Positions 1-6,770 are shown, counted from the stretch's first letter. The stretch: 9,447 nucleotides of DNA from DATGUA01 sp035301545 (GCA_035301545.1 DATGUA010000042.1:1-9447), one strand, 5' to 3'. A program made the numbers and translations. Notes: a model not told the origin generated them from the letters alone.

Positions 1-810
1 AATTTTAATACCTTTAGAATTACTGAAAAGTTCTCTTAATTCTTTTATATTAATAGGAAATTTAGTCTCAATATTTATAGATTCTGAATGTCCACTAACA
101 ATAGGAAGTCTTACAGTAGTTGCTGTAATATTAATATCTTCATCTAGGACCTTTTTACTTTCATCAATCATTTTCATTTCTTCCTTGGTATATCCCGTAT
201 CTAGAAAATCATCTATATGAGGTAAGACATTAAAAAGTATCTGATGAGGATATATGGAATGACTAATTTGTTTATCATTTATATATTCTAATATTTGTTG
301 ATTTAATTCATCTATAGCATCCTTGCCTGTACCAGATACTGCTTGATATGTGGAAACAACTACTCTTTTAATTTTATATTTATCATGTATAGGTTTTAAT
401 GCTACTAACATCTGAGTTGAAGAGCAATTAGGATTAGCTATAATTCCTTTATGCCAATTCAGATCCTCTGGATTTACCTCAGGAATAATAAGTGGTACTT
501 TAGGATCCATTCTCCAAGCACTACTATTATCAATAACTAATGCACCTTCCTCTACAGCTATAGGTCCAAGTTCTTTACTAACCTGGTTTCCGGCACAAAA
601 AAACACTATATCTACATCTGTAAAAGCACCTTTCTTTGCAACTTCAGTATAAACCTTTTGACCTTTAAATAAAATTTGTTTGTTTTTATTAGTTTCTGTA
701 CCTAATAATTTTATCTTATTAATTGGAAAATTTCGTTCTTCTAATATAGTAGTAATTTTTCTACCAACTACTCCTAATGGACCGACAATAGCTACATTAT
801 ATTTTTTCAT
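1..810 (-). CDS. asd: Aspartate-semialdehyde dehydrogenase (3' end outside window)
   Basis: This enzyme makes L-aspartate-4-semialdehyde from aspartyl-4-phosphate with NADPH, the branch point to lysine/diaminopimelate, threonine and methionine, in the cytoplasm. Reading the minus strand from ATG at 810 gives 270 uninterrupted codons to the window edge, about 80% of the usual 330-350 residues, so the C-terminal end is missing only because the window stops. Visible landmarks are the N-terminal GxxGxxG nucleotide loop (residues 10-16, here GPLGVVG), IDNSSAWRMD (93-102), the catalytic Cys129 in IANPNCSS, STYQAVSG (153-160) with Gln156, and RLPIVSGHSES (234-244) with substrate-binding Arg234 and catalytic His241. 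The start is supported by AAGGAGG (minus strand, 819-825) about 8 nt upstream. The gene diverges from dapA, which uses its product. Family is secure; the Pro-Leu in the nucleotide loop is a little unusual. Confidence 0.95.
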   Translation of the reverse strand, partial: MKKYNVAIVGPLGVVGRKITTILEERNFPINKIKLLGTETNKNKQILFKGQKVYTEVAKKGAFTDVDIVFFCAGNQVSKELGPIAVEEGALVIDNSSAWRMDPKVPLIIPEVNPEDLNWHKGIIANPNCSSTQMLVALKPIHDKYKIKRVVVSTYQAVSGTGKDAIDELNQQILEYINDKQISHSIYPHQILFNVLPHIDDFLDTGYTKEEMKMIDESKKVLDEDINITATTVRLPIVSGHSESINIETKFPINIKELRELFSNSKGIKI

Positions 811-967
811 AAAAATTTCCTCCTTAAATTAATAATCTATAAAATACACAATTAGTTACATGATATTCACCATAATTTAAAAGGTTAAGAATATATTGAG
901 AAATGAAGAACTAATTTAGATAGGAAGCATAAATTGATTAATGTAAATAATAAAATGGAGGGATAAT
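811..967. promoter_or_regulatory. Divergent asd/dapA intergenic promoter region
   Basis: These 157 bp must hold the start signals of both divergent genes. Both ribosome binding sites are clear: AAGGAGG for asd (819-825, minus strand) and TGGAGGG for dapA (956-962). Promoter boxes are not clear. On the plus strand TTGAGA (896-901) could be a -35 box, but only a poor TAGATA (917-922) follows at 15 bp. On the minus strand TATAGA (836-841) or TATTTT (841-846) could be -10 boxes with weak -35 partners. I see no lysine riboswitch, T-box or strong hairpin, and the space is short for a lysine riboswitch. Confidence 0.45.
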
Positions 968-1840
968 ATGAAAGAATGGGGAAGACTAATTACAGCTATG
1001 GTTACACCTTTTGATGAGGATTTAAATATTAATTATGAAAAGGCTATATCCTTAGGAAAAAAGTTAGTAAAGGAAGGAACTACTGGATTAGTAATAACAG
1101 GTACTACAGGTGAAGCTCCTACTCTCACTGGAGATGAAAAGATAAAATTATATAAAACTATGAAGGATAGTGTAGATGTGCCTATAATAGCAGGAGTAGG
1201 GACAAATTCAACTAGACAGACAATCAAGAATGCGAAAGAGGCAACAAAAGCTGGAGTAGATGGACTATTAGTAGTTACACCCTATTATAATAAACCTAAT
1301 CAAGATTCTTTATATACTCATTTTAAAGAAGTAGCCAAATCAGTAGATATTCCTATTATGTTATATAATGTACCAGGAAGAACAGGATGTAATATATTAC
1401 CTGAAACTGTAAAAGAACTATCTAAAATAGATAATATAGTAGCATTAAAAGAAGCTAGTGGAGATATAGTTCAATTATCAGAAATAGTAAGAATAAAACC
1501 AAAGGAGTTTCTAGTTTATACAGGAGACGATGTAATGACATTACCATCTATATCAGTAGGAGCTTATGGTGTGGTAAGTGTTAGTTCACATATTGTAGGT
1601 GGAGATATGAAGAAAATGATAAGTTCTTTTACCGATGGAGATATTAATCAGGCAAGAGAATTACATTTAAAATTATTAAATATATTTCAAAAGCTATTTA
1701 TAGTGGCAAATCCAATACCTGTGAAAGCAGCTTTAAATATGATTGGATATAATGTAGGGGGAGTAAGACTACCCTTAACAGAAGCTAAAGAAAATATATT
1801 AGAGGAAATAAAAAAAGAATTAAATAAATTAAACCTATAA
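968..1840 (+). CDS. dapA: 4-hydroxy-tetrahydrodipicolinate synthase
   Basis: DapA condenses pyruvate with aspartate-4-semialdehyde, the first committed step to diaminopimelate and lysine, in the cytoplasm. The 290-residue (beta/alpha)8 protein has normal length. Visible family signatures are TAMVTPF (9-15), GTTGEAPTL (45-53) carrying the catalytic-triad Thr, TPYYNKP (104-110) with Tyr107, LYNVPGRTG (132-140) with Tyr133 and the substrate-carboxylate-binding Arg138, and the Schiff-base Lys161 in VALKEASGD. All catalytic residues are present. The start ATG is preceded by TGGAGGG at 5 nt. It is divergent from asd. The next gene lies 69 bp downstream with no convincing terminator between, so some readthrough is possible. 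Related N-acetylneuraminate lyase and KDG aldolases share the fold, but this motif set and the asd neighbour favour DapA. Confidence 0.95.
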   Translation: MKEWGRLITAMVTPFDEDLNINYEKAISLGKKLVKEGTTGLVITGTTGEAPTLTGDEKIKLYKTMKDSVDVPIIAGVGTNSTRQTIKNAKEATKAGVDGLLVVTPYYNKPNQDSLYTHFKEVAKSVDIPIMLYNVPGRTGCNILPETVKELSKIDNIVALKEASGDIVQLSEIVRIKPKEFLVYTGDDVMTLPSISVGAYGVVSVSSHIVGGDMKKMISSFTDGDINQARELHLKLLNIFQKLFIVANPIPVKAALNMIGYNVGGVRLPLTEAKENILEEIKKELNKLNL

Positions 1841-1894
1841 AGTGAATTTTATATTTTAAATAGGGTATATAAGAATTAAGAATAATAGAAAACA

Positions 1895-1902
1895 TTAGGG
1901 GG
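1895..1902 (+). promoter_or_regulatory. Ribosome binding site that selects start at 1910
   Basis: TTAGGGGG ends only 1 nt before the ATG at 1904 but 7 nt before the ATG at 1910. The second spacing is normal, so translation most likely begins at 1910. Confidence 0.6.
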
Positions 1903-1909
1903 TATGTTC

Positions 1910-2335
1910 ATGTTATATTTTGCCTATGCAAGTAATCTAAGTAAAGACTATATGCTAAGTAGATGTGAAGATGCTATTCCAATTAAAAAAGTAGTATTAA
2001 AAGGATATAAATTAGTATTTAATCAATTAGCAGATATAGTTAAAGAAGATGGAAAAGTAACTATGGGTGCTATATATATGATATCTAAAGAAGAACTACA
2101 ACAATTAGATATATTAGAAGGATACCCAGATCTATATGACAGGATGATAGTAGAAGTTGAAGATGATAGAGGAAATAAGTATGATGTGACGGCATATATG
2201 ATGGTAGACAAGGATTTACAATCTCCACCAAATCATTATTATCAAACTCTTTTAAATGGTTATAAGGATTGGGATCTACCATTAAAGTGTTTAGAAGAAG
2301 CCCTAGAAATATCTAAAAAAGAGAAAGATATATAA
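1910..2335 (+). CDS. Gamma-glutamylcyclotransferase-like (AIG2/GGCT fold) protein
   Basis: This is a small cytoplasmic protein of the gamma-glutamylcyclotransferase/AIG2-like family, which releases 5-oxoproline from gamma-glutamyl compounds. From the ATG at 1910 it has 141 residues, the usual size. The N-terminal FAYASNLS (residues 4-11) matches the substrate-loop signature normally written (F/Y)-x-Y-G-S-N-(L/M), with Ala in place of Gly. LDILEGYPDLYDR (66-78) matches the LxxxEG...Y block, and Glu70 sits where the family's catalytic acid lies. A frame from 1904 would add only Met-Phe, and its ribosome binding site would be too close. The true substrate cannot be read from sequence: bacterial members act on gamma-glutamylamines, antibiotic intermediates or unknown compounds. 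It lies between dapA and a superoxide dismutase, about 100 bp from the latter. Confidence 0.8.
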   Translation: MLYFAYASNLSKDYMLSRCEDAIPIKKVVLKGYKLVFNQLADIVKEDGKVTMGAIYMISKEELQQLDILEGYPDLYDRMIVEVEDDRGNKYDVTAYMMVDKDLQSPPNHYYQTLLNGYKDWDLPLKCLEEALEISKKEKDI

Positions 2336-2363
2336 TTATTATTAAAAAAGATAGATGATAGTG

Positions 2364-2392
2364 TTTATCATTTATAAAATTGGATATATATA
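2364..2392 (+). promoter_or_regulatory. Possible weak promoter for superoxide dismutase
   Basis: TTTATC (2364-2369) and TATATA (2387-2392) are separated by 17 bp, ahead of the dismutase start at 2437. Both boxes match the sigma-A consensus only partly, and the AT-rich spacer makes chance matches likely. A weak AT-rich hairpin (2353-2373) just overlaps it. Confidence 0.25.
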
Positions 2393-2436
2393 TTAATAGT
2401 GAAGAAGATTTAAGGAAATTATAGAGGAGAGATAAA

Positions 2437-3042
2437 ATGACTTTTAAATTGCCAGAATTAAATTATTCTTATGATGGATTAGAACCGAATATTGATAAAG
2501 AGACAATGGAAACTCACCATAGTAAGCATCATCAAGCTTATGTAAACAATGCTAACAATGCTTTAGAAGGTACTGAATTTGCTGATATGGATGTTAAAGA
2601 AGTGTTAAAATCTTTAGACAAACTACCAGAAGATATTAAAACAGCAGTAAGAAACAATGCTGGTGGACACTATAATCATAGTCTATTTTGGGAGTTAATG
2701 TCACCAGAAGGTGGAGGAGATCCAGAAGGTGAATTAGCAAATAAAATAGAAGAAGATCTAGGTGGACTAGATAAATTTAAAGAAGAATTTAAAAAGACAG
2801 CCCTAGGTCAATTTGGTAGTGGTTGGGCATGGTTAGTATTAAATAATGGTAAACTAGAAGTAGTAGGTACACCAAACCAAGACAATCCAATCTCAGAAGG
2901 TAAAGAACCATTATTAGGTATAGATGTATGGGAGCATGCATACTATCTAAAATATCAAAACAAAAGAGCAGACTATATTGATGCATGGTGGAATGTAGTA
3001 GATTGGAAACAAGTAGAAGAAAATTATAATAAAGCTAAATAA
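2437..3042 (+). CDS. sodA: Superoxide dismutase, Mn-type of the Fe/Mn family
   Basis: This cytoplasmic enzyme converts superoxide to oxygen and hydrogen peroxide. The 201-residue length is typical and there is no signal peptide. The N-terminal helical-hairpin domain holds THHSKHHQAYVNN (26-38) with metal ligand His27 and second-sphere Tyr35. NHSLFW (80-85) carries ligand His81, and DVWEHAYY (163-170) carries ligands Asp163 and His167. Two positions that separate Mn from Fe forms read as Mn: Gly77 in NNAGGHYNHS, and Gln148 in NQDNP, the outer-sphere glutamine placed as in MnSOD. Metal use in vivo, including possible cambialism, cannot be settled from this. GAGGAGAG lies ahead of the ATG. A long hairpin follows the stop codon, so this gene probably ends a transcript. 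Confidence 0.96.
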   Translation: MTFKLPELNYSYDGLEPNIDKETMETHHSKHHQAYVNNANNALEGTEFADMDVKEVLKSLDKLPEDIKTAVRNNAGGHYNHSLFWELMSPEGGGDPEGELANKIEEDLGGLDKFKEEFKKTALGQFGSGWAWLVLNNGKLEVVGTPNQDNPISEGKEPLLGIDVWEHAYYLKYQNKRADYIDAWWNVVDWKQVEENYNKAK

Positions 3043-3066
3043 GTTTAATCCCTAAACATTTAGTAG

Positions 3067-3117
3067 AAATGCTTAGAAAAACTTCCTATTATTATGGAAG
3101 TGAGTTTCTAAGCATTT
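3067..3117 (+). terminator. Long two-part hairpin after sodA
   Basis: A 13-bp perfect outer stem (3067-3079 with 3105-3117, around GCTTAG/CTAAGC) encloses a second 6-bp stem ACTTCC/GGAAGT (3081-3086 with 3096-3101), with a small asymmetric bulge between them. The U-rich tail (TTTCCTATTTA) is mediocre, so termination may be incomplete and the structure might also stabilise the sodA mRNA 3' end. Confidence 0.6.
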
Positions 3118-3152
3118 CCTATTTATGAGAAAAAGATATTTGGAGTGGTAAA

Positions 3153-3899
3153 ATGAAAAAGATAATAAAAACTGTTAATGAAATACATGAATTTGATGAA
3201 AAATTATTTAATAAATTAAATATAGGAGTTGAGATTCAAGATTTTACAGCGCCTAATTTTAGTATGAAAGAAATAAGAGATATAATAAATAGATATAAAG
3301 AGAAATTAAAAGGTTTTCAAGGACTTAAATCTTTACATGGGCCTTTTTTAGATCTGAAGCCGGCAAGTCCAGATTTTAAGATTAGAGAAGTAAGTTATAC
3401 AAGATATTTAAATGCTTTAAACATAGCTACTGAATTAGATTTTGATTATATAATATTTCATAGTCAAATAAATCCATATTTAAATGAAGCTATCTCTGAA
3501 GACTATAATAATCAGCAAAGTAAAGAATTTTGGGAGAAAATATTAAAAGAGACTAGTTTTAAAGGAACAATTTTAGTAGAAAATGTATTTGAGGAATCTC
3601 CTGAAATGTTAAGAAAATATATAGAAACTATAGACAATCCTAGTATAAAAATTAATTTAGATATAGGTCATGCTAAATTAGGAAAAGTAAGTTTAGAAGA
3701 ATGGATAAAATGCTTAGGAAAATATATTGAATATATCCATATTCATTCTAATAATGGTTTAAATGATGAACATAAGGAACCTAGCATAGAAGAAATAAAA
3801 AACTTATATACTCTATTAGATAGATATAATATAGATCCTGTATTATCCTTAGAATATAAGATGAATAATATAGAGGAACAAATAAAATTGTATTTTTAA
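3153..3899 (+). CDS. Sugar phosphate isomerase/epimerase-like TIM barrel (AP endonuclease 2 superfamily)
   Basis: This 248-residue protein looks like a xylose-isomerase-like TIM barrel (AP_endonuc_2 superfamily), which includes sugar isomerases and epimerases, inosose dehydratases and endonuclease IV. Candidate divalent-metal and active-site residues lie at barrel strand ends: SLHGPF (60-65, His62), IIFHS (100-104, His103), LVENVFE (141-147, Glu143), LDIGHA (169-174, Asp170 and His173), YIHIHSNNG (194-202, His198), DEH (205-207) and LSLEYK (231-236, Glu234). The set is complete, so it should be active. There is no signal peptide. The start is supported by TTGGAGTGG about 7 nt upstream. It follows the sodA hairpin and precedes a questin-oxidase-like gene by about 80 bp, possibly as one transcript. 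Substrate is unknown. Endonuclease IV itself is less likely because that enzyme is longer and has more metal-binding histidines. Confidence 0.75.
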   Translation: MKKIIKTVNEIHEFDEKLFNKLNIGVEIQDFTAPNFSMKEIRDIINRYKEKLKGFQGLKSLHGPFLDLKPASPDFKIREVSYTRYLNALNIATELDFDYIIFHSQINPYLNEAISEDYNNQQSKEFWEKILKETSFKGTILVENVFEESPEMLRKYIETIDNPSIKINLDIGHAKLGKVSLEEWIKCLGKYIEYIHIHSNNGLNDEHKEPSIEEIKNLYTLLDRYNIDPVLSLEYKMNNIEEQIKLYF

Positions 3900-3968
3900 T
3901 TATTTTATGTTTTATATTTTAAAAAGTGGGTATAAAAAGTAAGTGTGGCTAAAATTTATAAATTAGAA

Positions 3969-3974
3969 AGAGGG
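3969..3974 (+). promoter_or_regulatory. Ribosome binding site that selects start at 3981
   Basis: AGAGGG sits 6 nt before the ATG at 3981. The longer frame would start at GTG 3945, where the nearest purine-rich stretch (GTGGG, 3926-3930) is about 14 nt away and poor. The ATG start is therefore preferred. Confidence 0.6.
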
Positions 3975-3980
3975 AAATAC

Positions 3981-4982
3981 ATGTTAGCAGACATAATAAA
4001 TGAATATGGTGAGAAACAGTCACCATATATGAGAAATCTAGTAAATCATCTTCCAATGGGGCAATTGGCTTTCTATAAGTTAACAAAAGATTTAGAAGGA
4101 TTGAAGGAATATTCTAAAGAATACAATGAAAAATTTAAGATCAATCCTGTAAAGACTGAATATCCTAAAAAAAGTTCCCTAGAAGAATGTCTAGGAAAAA
4201 GAGAGTTATATGAATCATGTTTAGATATTATAAAAGAAAGAAGTAAAAAAGAAGGATTAGATAGCTTAATGTCTGAAGTATTAAATAAATATGATTTAGG
4301 AATGTCATCAGGATTATTTCATACTTTAATTAGGCTAGCCTATGGGGTAGAAGGATATGAATTAGACAAGGGATACAAGGAAGAAATAGAAAGAGGTCTA
4401 GCCTATTATGTAACTGGATATAGGGAAGCTAAACCATTTGCTAGAAAAATAAAGGGAAAAGATATAATAAATGAAATGGATAAATTATCTAAGAATTTAC
4501 ATATATCAGAATTAGTATCTGATAAAGATACTATGGGACAGGGAATGAAAGCTTTATATGGAGATGAATTATATGTAAATGAACTTGGATTTATTATAGA
4601 AGGTAGTCCAGATGACAAAATAGAAGCTTTATTGGAATTACTAATCCCAACATACTATAATTCAAGAAATATAGTAGTGTTACATTGTATAACTGGACTT
4701 CATGCTCTCATAGTACTTAAAGAATATTATGAAGACTTTTCTAATGGAATAGATATATTGACTACATCTATAATTACTCATATATTAGCAAGTAATATAA
4801 AAGATTATAAATATAGAATAGAAAACACTACAGAATTATCTTGGGACTGTTTAAAGATTAAAGGCTCAAGATCTAAAGATGTGCATACAGTTAAACTAAC
4901 TTATTCTACTTATCAATTAAGTAAACTTTATAATATTCGAGAATTAAAGGATATAGCATTGCAAAGAATACGACATACATAG
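3981..4982 (+). CDS. Questin oxidase family protein (DUF4243-like)
   Basis: From ATG 3981 the protein has 333 residues, soluble and without a signal peptide. I recognise the pattern of the questin-oxidase/AflY-like family (DUF4243) by ordered blocks: LVNHLPMGQLAFYKL (20-34), SSGLFHTLIRLAYGVEG (109-125), VVLHCITGLHAL (232-243) and the C-terminal DVHTVKLTYSTYQL (300-313). The conserved histidines His23, His114, His235 and His241 stand out. Fungal members such as GedK and AflY are Baeyer-Villiger-type oxidases in anthraquinone and aflatoxin pathways; bacterial members have no function I know of, so the reaction here is open. The family match is from memory of its motifs, not a search. It may be co-transcribed with the upstream TIM-barrel gene, and a strong terminator begins directly after its stop codon. 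A start at GTG 3945 would add 12 residues. Confidence 0.65.
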   Translation: MLADIINEYGEKQSPYMRNLVNHLPMGQLAFYKLTKDLEGLKEYSKEYNEKFKINPVKTEYPKKSSLEECLGKRELYESCLDIIKERSKKEGLDSLMSEVLNKYDLGMSSGLFHTLIRLAYGVEGYELDKGYKEEIERGLAYYVTGYREAKPFARKIKGKDIINEMDKLSKNLHISELVSDKDTMGQGMKALYGDELYVNELGFIIEGSPDDKIEALLELLIPTYYNSRNIVVLHCITGLHALIVLKEYYEDFSNGIDILTTSIITHILASNIKDYKYRIENTTELSWDCLKIKGSRSKDVHTVKLTYSTYQLSKLYNIRELKDIALQRIRHT

Positions 4983-5020
4983 AAAAATAGTATCTAGTAA
5001 ATTTATTAGATACTATTTTT
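4983..5020 (+). terminator. Rho-independent terminator after questin-oxidase-like gene
   Basis: A perfect 14-bp stem (4983-4996 with 5007-5020, AAAAATAGTATCTA on the left arm) closes a 10-nt loop and ends in a run of T. It starts on the base after the stop codon. Because the left arm begins with a run of A, it could also act on the minus strand. Confidence 0.8.
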
Positions 5021-5048
5021 ATATATTAAGAATATGTTATGATATAAA
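5020..5048 (+). promoter_or_regulatory. Candidate extended -10 promoter of the kinase-xpt operon
   Basis: TGTTATGAT (5035-5043) matches an extended -10 element (TGnTATnAT), and an overlapping TATAAA lies at 5043-5048. No good -35 box is seen at the right distance, where the terminator T-run lies; an extended -10 can work without one. The leader before the start at 5102 would be about 50 nt, too short for a purine riboswitch. Confidence 0.45.
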
Positions 5049-5101
5049 TAATAGTTCATATATTAGGATATAGATAGAGAAGTTTATAGGAGGTTCACAA
5101 A

Positions 5102-6760
5102 ATGAGTGTAGAAGCAAATGTAATAGGATTTGGAAAAGTAAATTTAGATAGTAATATTAATCTTTTAGAATTATCTAAAAAACTGTATAAAGATGATTAT
5201 AAAAAATACTTAGGAGCTAGAATTAATAATAGAATATATAATTTAGATACGGAAGTAGAAGAAGGAATGGAAATAAAATTTCTAAATATTAAAGATGAAG
5301 ATGGATATAGAATATATACTAAGACTATATCAGCAATATTTATAATGGCATGCAAGGAACTATACCCGGAGGCTACTGCAAGTATTGAGCATTTCTTAGG
5401 ACCTGGATTATATGTAAAATTAGAAAAGCCATATTCTATTAGATTTACTCAATTAAAAGAAATAGAAAATAAAATGAGAGAAATTATAGAAAAAGATTAT
5501 AAGATTGAGAGAAATATGTACACAAAAGAAGAGGCTATTGAAAAGTTTAAAGAATATGGATATGCAGATAAAGTCCGTTTATTTAAATCAATAGAGAGAG
5601 AAACAGTAAGTATATATAGAGTAGGAAATCATATAGATTCTTTTCATGGTTATCTAACACCATCTACAGGTTATATTAAGGAATTTAGATTAAAGTATTA
5701 TTATCCAGGAGCTATTATATTATTTCCAAGCAAAAGAAATAATTATAATATAGATAATTTTGTAGAGCAAAAAAAATTAGCTCAAATATTTGAAGAGTCT
5801 AGTAAATGGTTAAGAATATTGGATTTAGCCCATGTTGGATCTTTAAATGAAAAGATTCATAATGGAGAAATAACTGAGGCTATTAAAGTATCAGAAGCTC
5901 TTCATGAAAAGAAAATCGGTCAAATAGCAGATCAAATATGTGAAAAAAATAATAATAACATTATATTAATAGCAGGACCTTCATCTTCAGGTAAGACTAC
6001 TTTTGCTCAAAGATTAGCTATACAGTTAAAGGTAAATGGTAAAAGACCTATAGCTATATCTTTAGATGATTATTTTGTAAATAGAGAAGATACACCTTTA
6101 AACGAAGATGGGGAATATGATTTTGAATCATTAGATGTATTAGATTTAGAATTATTAAATATGGATCTATTAAAACTTATAGAAGGTCAAAGTGTAGAAT
6201 TACCTAAATTTAATTTTAGAACAGGGAAAAGAGAACAATCAGGAAAAGTAATTAAAGTAGATGAAAATCAGCCAATAATAATTGAAGGTATACATGGTCT
6301 CAATCCTAAACTAACATATGAAATACCAGAAAAAAATAAATTTAAAATATATATATCAGCTTTAACCCAATTAAATTTAGATTCGCATAATCGTATTTCT
6401 ACAACAAACATTAGATTAATAAGACGAATGGTAAGAGATGTAAAGTTTAGAGGGAATGATCCTATTAGGACCTTTGAACTATGGAAAGGAGTAAGAAAAG
6501 GAGAAGAAGAAAATATATTTCCATATCAAGAAGAAGCAGATGCTATGATTAATTCTTCATTAGTATATGAAATGTCAGTTTTAAAGAAATATATAATGCC
6601 TCTATTAAAAGAAATAGATAATTCTAGTATCTATTATAGTGATGCTAGAAAACTATTAAGATTTTTAGAATATTTTGTAGATATAGAAGATGAAAGTGCT
6701 ATTCCTACGAATTCAATATTAAGAGAATTTATAGGTGGAGCATCTTTTAATATCCACTGA
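5102..6760 (+). CDS. Nucleoside kinase with TGS/ThrRS-like N-terminus and uridine-kinase-like domain
   Basis: This 552-residue cytoplasmic protein joins a threonyl-tRNA-synthetase-like N-terminus to a P-loop kinase of the uridine kinase/phosphoribulokinase family. Residues 1-60 look like a TGS domain. Residues 75-210 resemble the ThrRS second additional (editing) domain: ACKELYPEA (83-91), YRVGNHIDSFHGYLTPSTG (172-190). Residues 285-505 are the kinase: Walker A GPSSSGKTT (292-300), SLDDYF (320-325), DFESLDVLD (340-348) and a Walker-B-like strand IIIEGIHGLN (392-401). The metal-binding HxxxH and Cys of editing domains are absent (YTKTISAIF at 72-80; Phe181 near the Cys position), so tRNA editing is unlikely and the region may be regulatory or ligand-binding. 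The kinase should phosphorylate a nucleoside using NTP, but the substrate is uncertain. AGGAGGT lies 7 nt before the ATG, after an independent promoter. It is followed at 23 bp by xpt. Confidence 0.88.
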   Translation: MSVEANVIGFGKVNLDSNINLLELSKKLYKDDYKKYLGARINNRIYNLDTEVEEGMEIKFLNIKDEDGYRIYTKTISAIFIMACKELYPEATASIEHFLGPGLYVKLEKPYSIRFTQLKEIENKMREIIEKDYKIERNMYTKEEAIEKFKEYGYADKVRLFKSIERETVSIYRVGNHIDSFHGYLTPSTGYIKEFRLKYYYPGAIILFPSKRNNYNIDNFVEQKKLAQIFEESSKWLRILDLAHVGSLNEKIHNGEITEAIKVSEALHEKKIGQIADQICEKNNNNIILIAGPSSSGKTTFAQRLAIQLKVNGKRPIAISLDDYFVNREDTPLNEDGEYDFESLDVLDLELLNMDLLKLIEGQSVELPKFNFRTGKREQSGKVIKVDENQPIIIEGIHGLNPKLTYEIPEKNKFKIYISALTQLNLDSHNRISTTNIRLIRRMVRDVKFRGNDPIRTFELWKGVRKGEEENIFPYQEEADAMINSSLVYEMSVLKKYIMPLLKEIDNSSIYYSDARKLLRFLEYFVDIEDESAIPTNSILREFIGGASFNIH

Positions 6761-6770
6761 TATAAAAGAT

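Noticed and set aside
811..967. Possible lysine riboswitch or T-box leader between asd and dapA
   Set aside because: The spacer is short for a lysine riboswitch shared with two sets of start signals, and no paired helices or T-box sequence can be made out.
1033..1227. Minus-strand open frame inside dapA (also 2023-2211 and 2085-2282 in the next gene, 2789-2986 in sodA, 4406-4618 in the questin-oxidase-like gene)
   Set aside because: All lie opposite well-supported genes, have no ribosome binding site or family motif that I recognise, and follow from the base composition of the true coding strand.
2353..2373. Hairpin after the gamma-glutamylcyclotransferase-like gene
   Set aside because: The stem is about 8 pairs, nearly all A-T with one G-T, and no T-run follows it directly. 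It is too weak to call a terminator.
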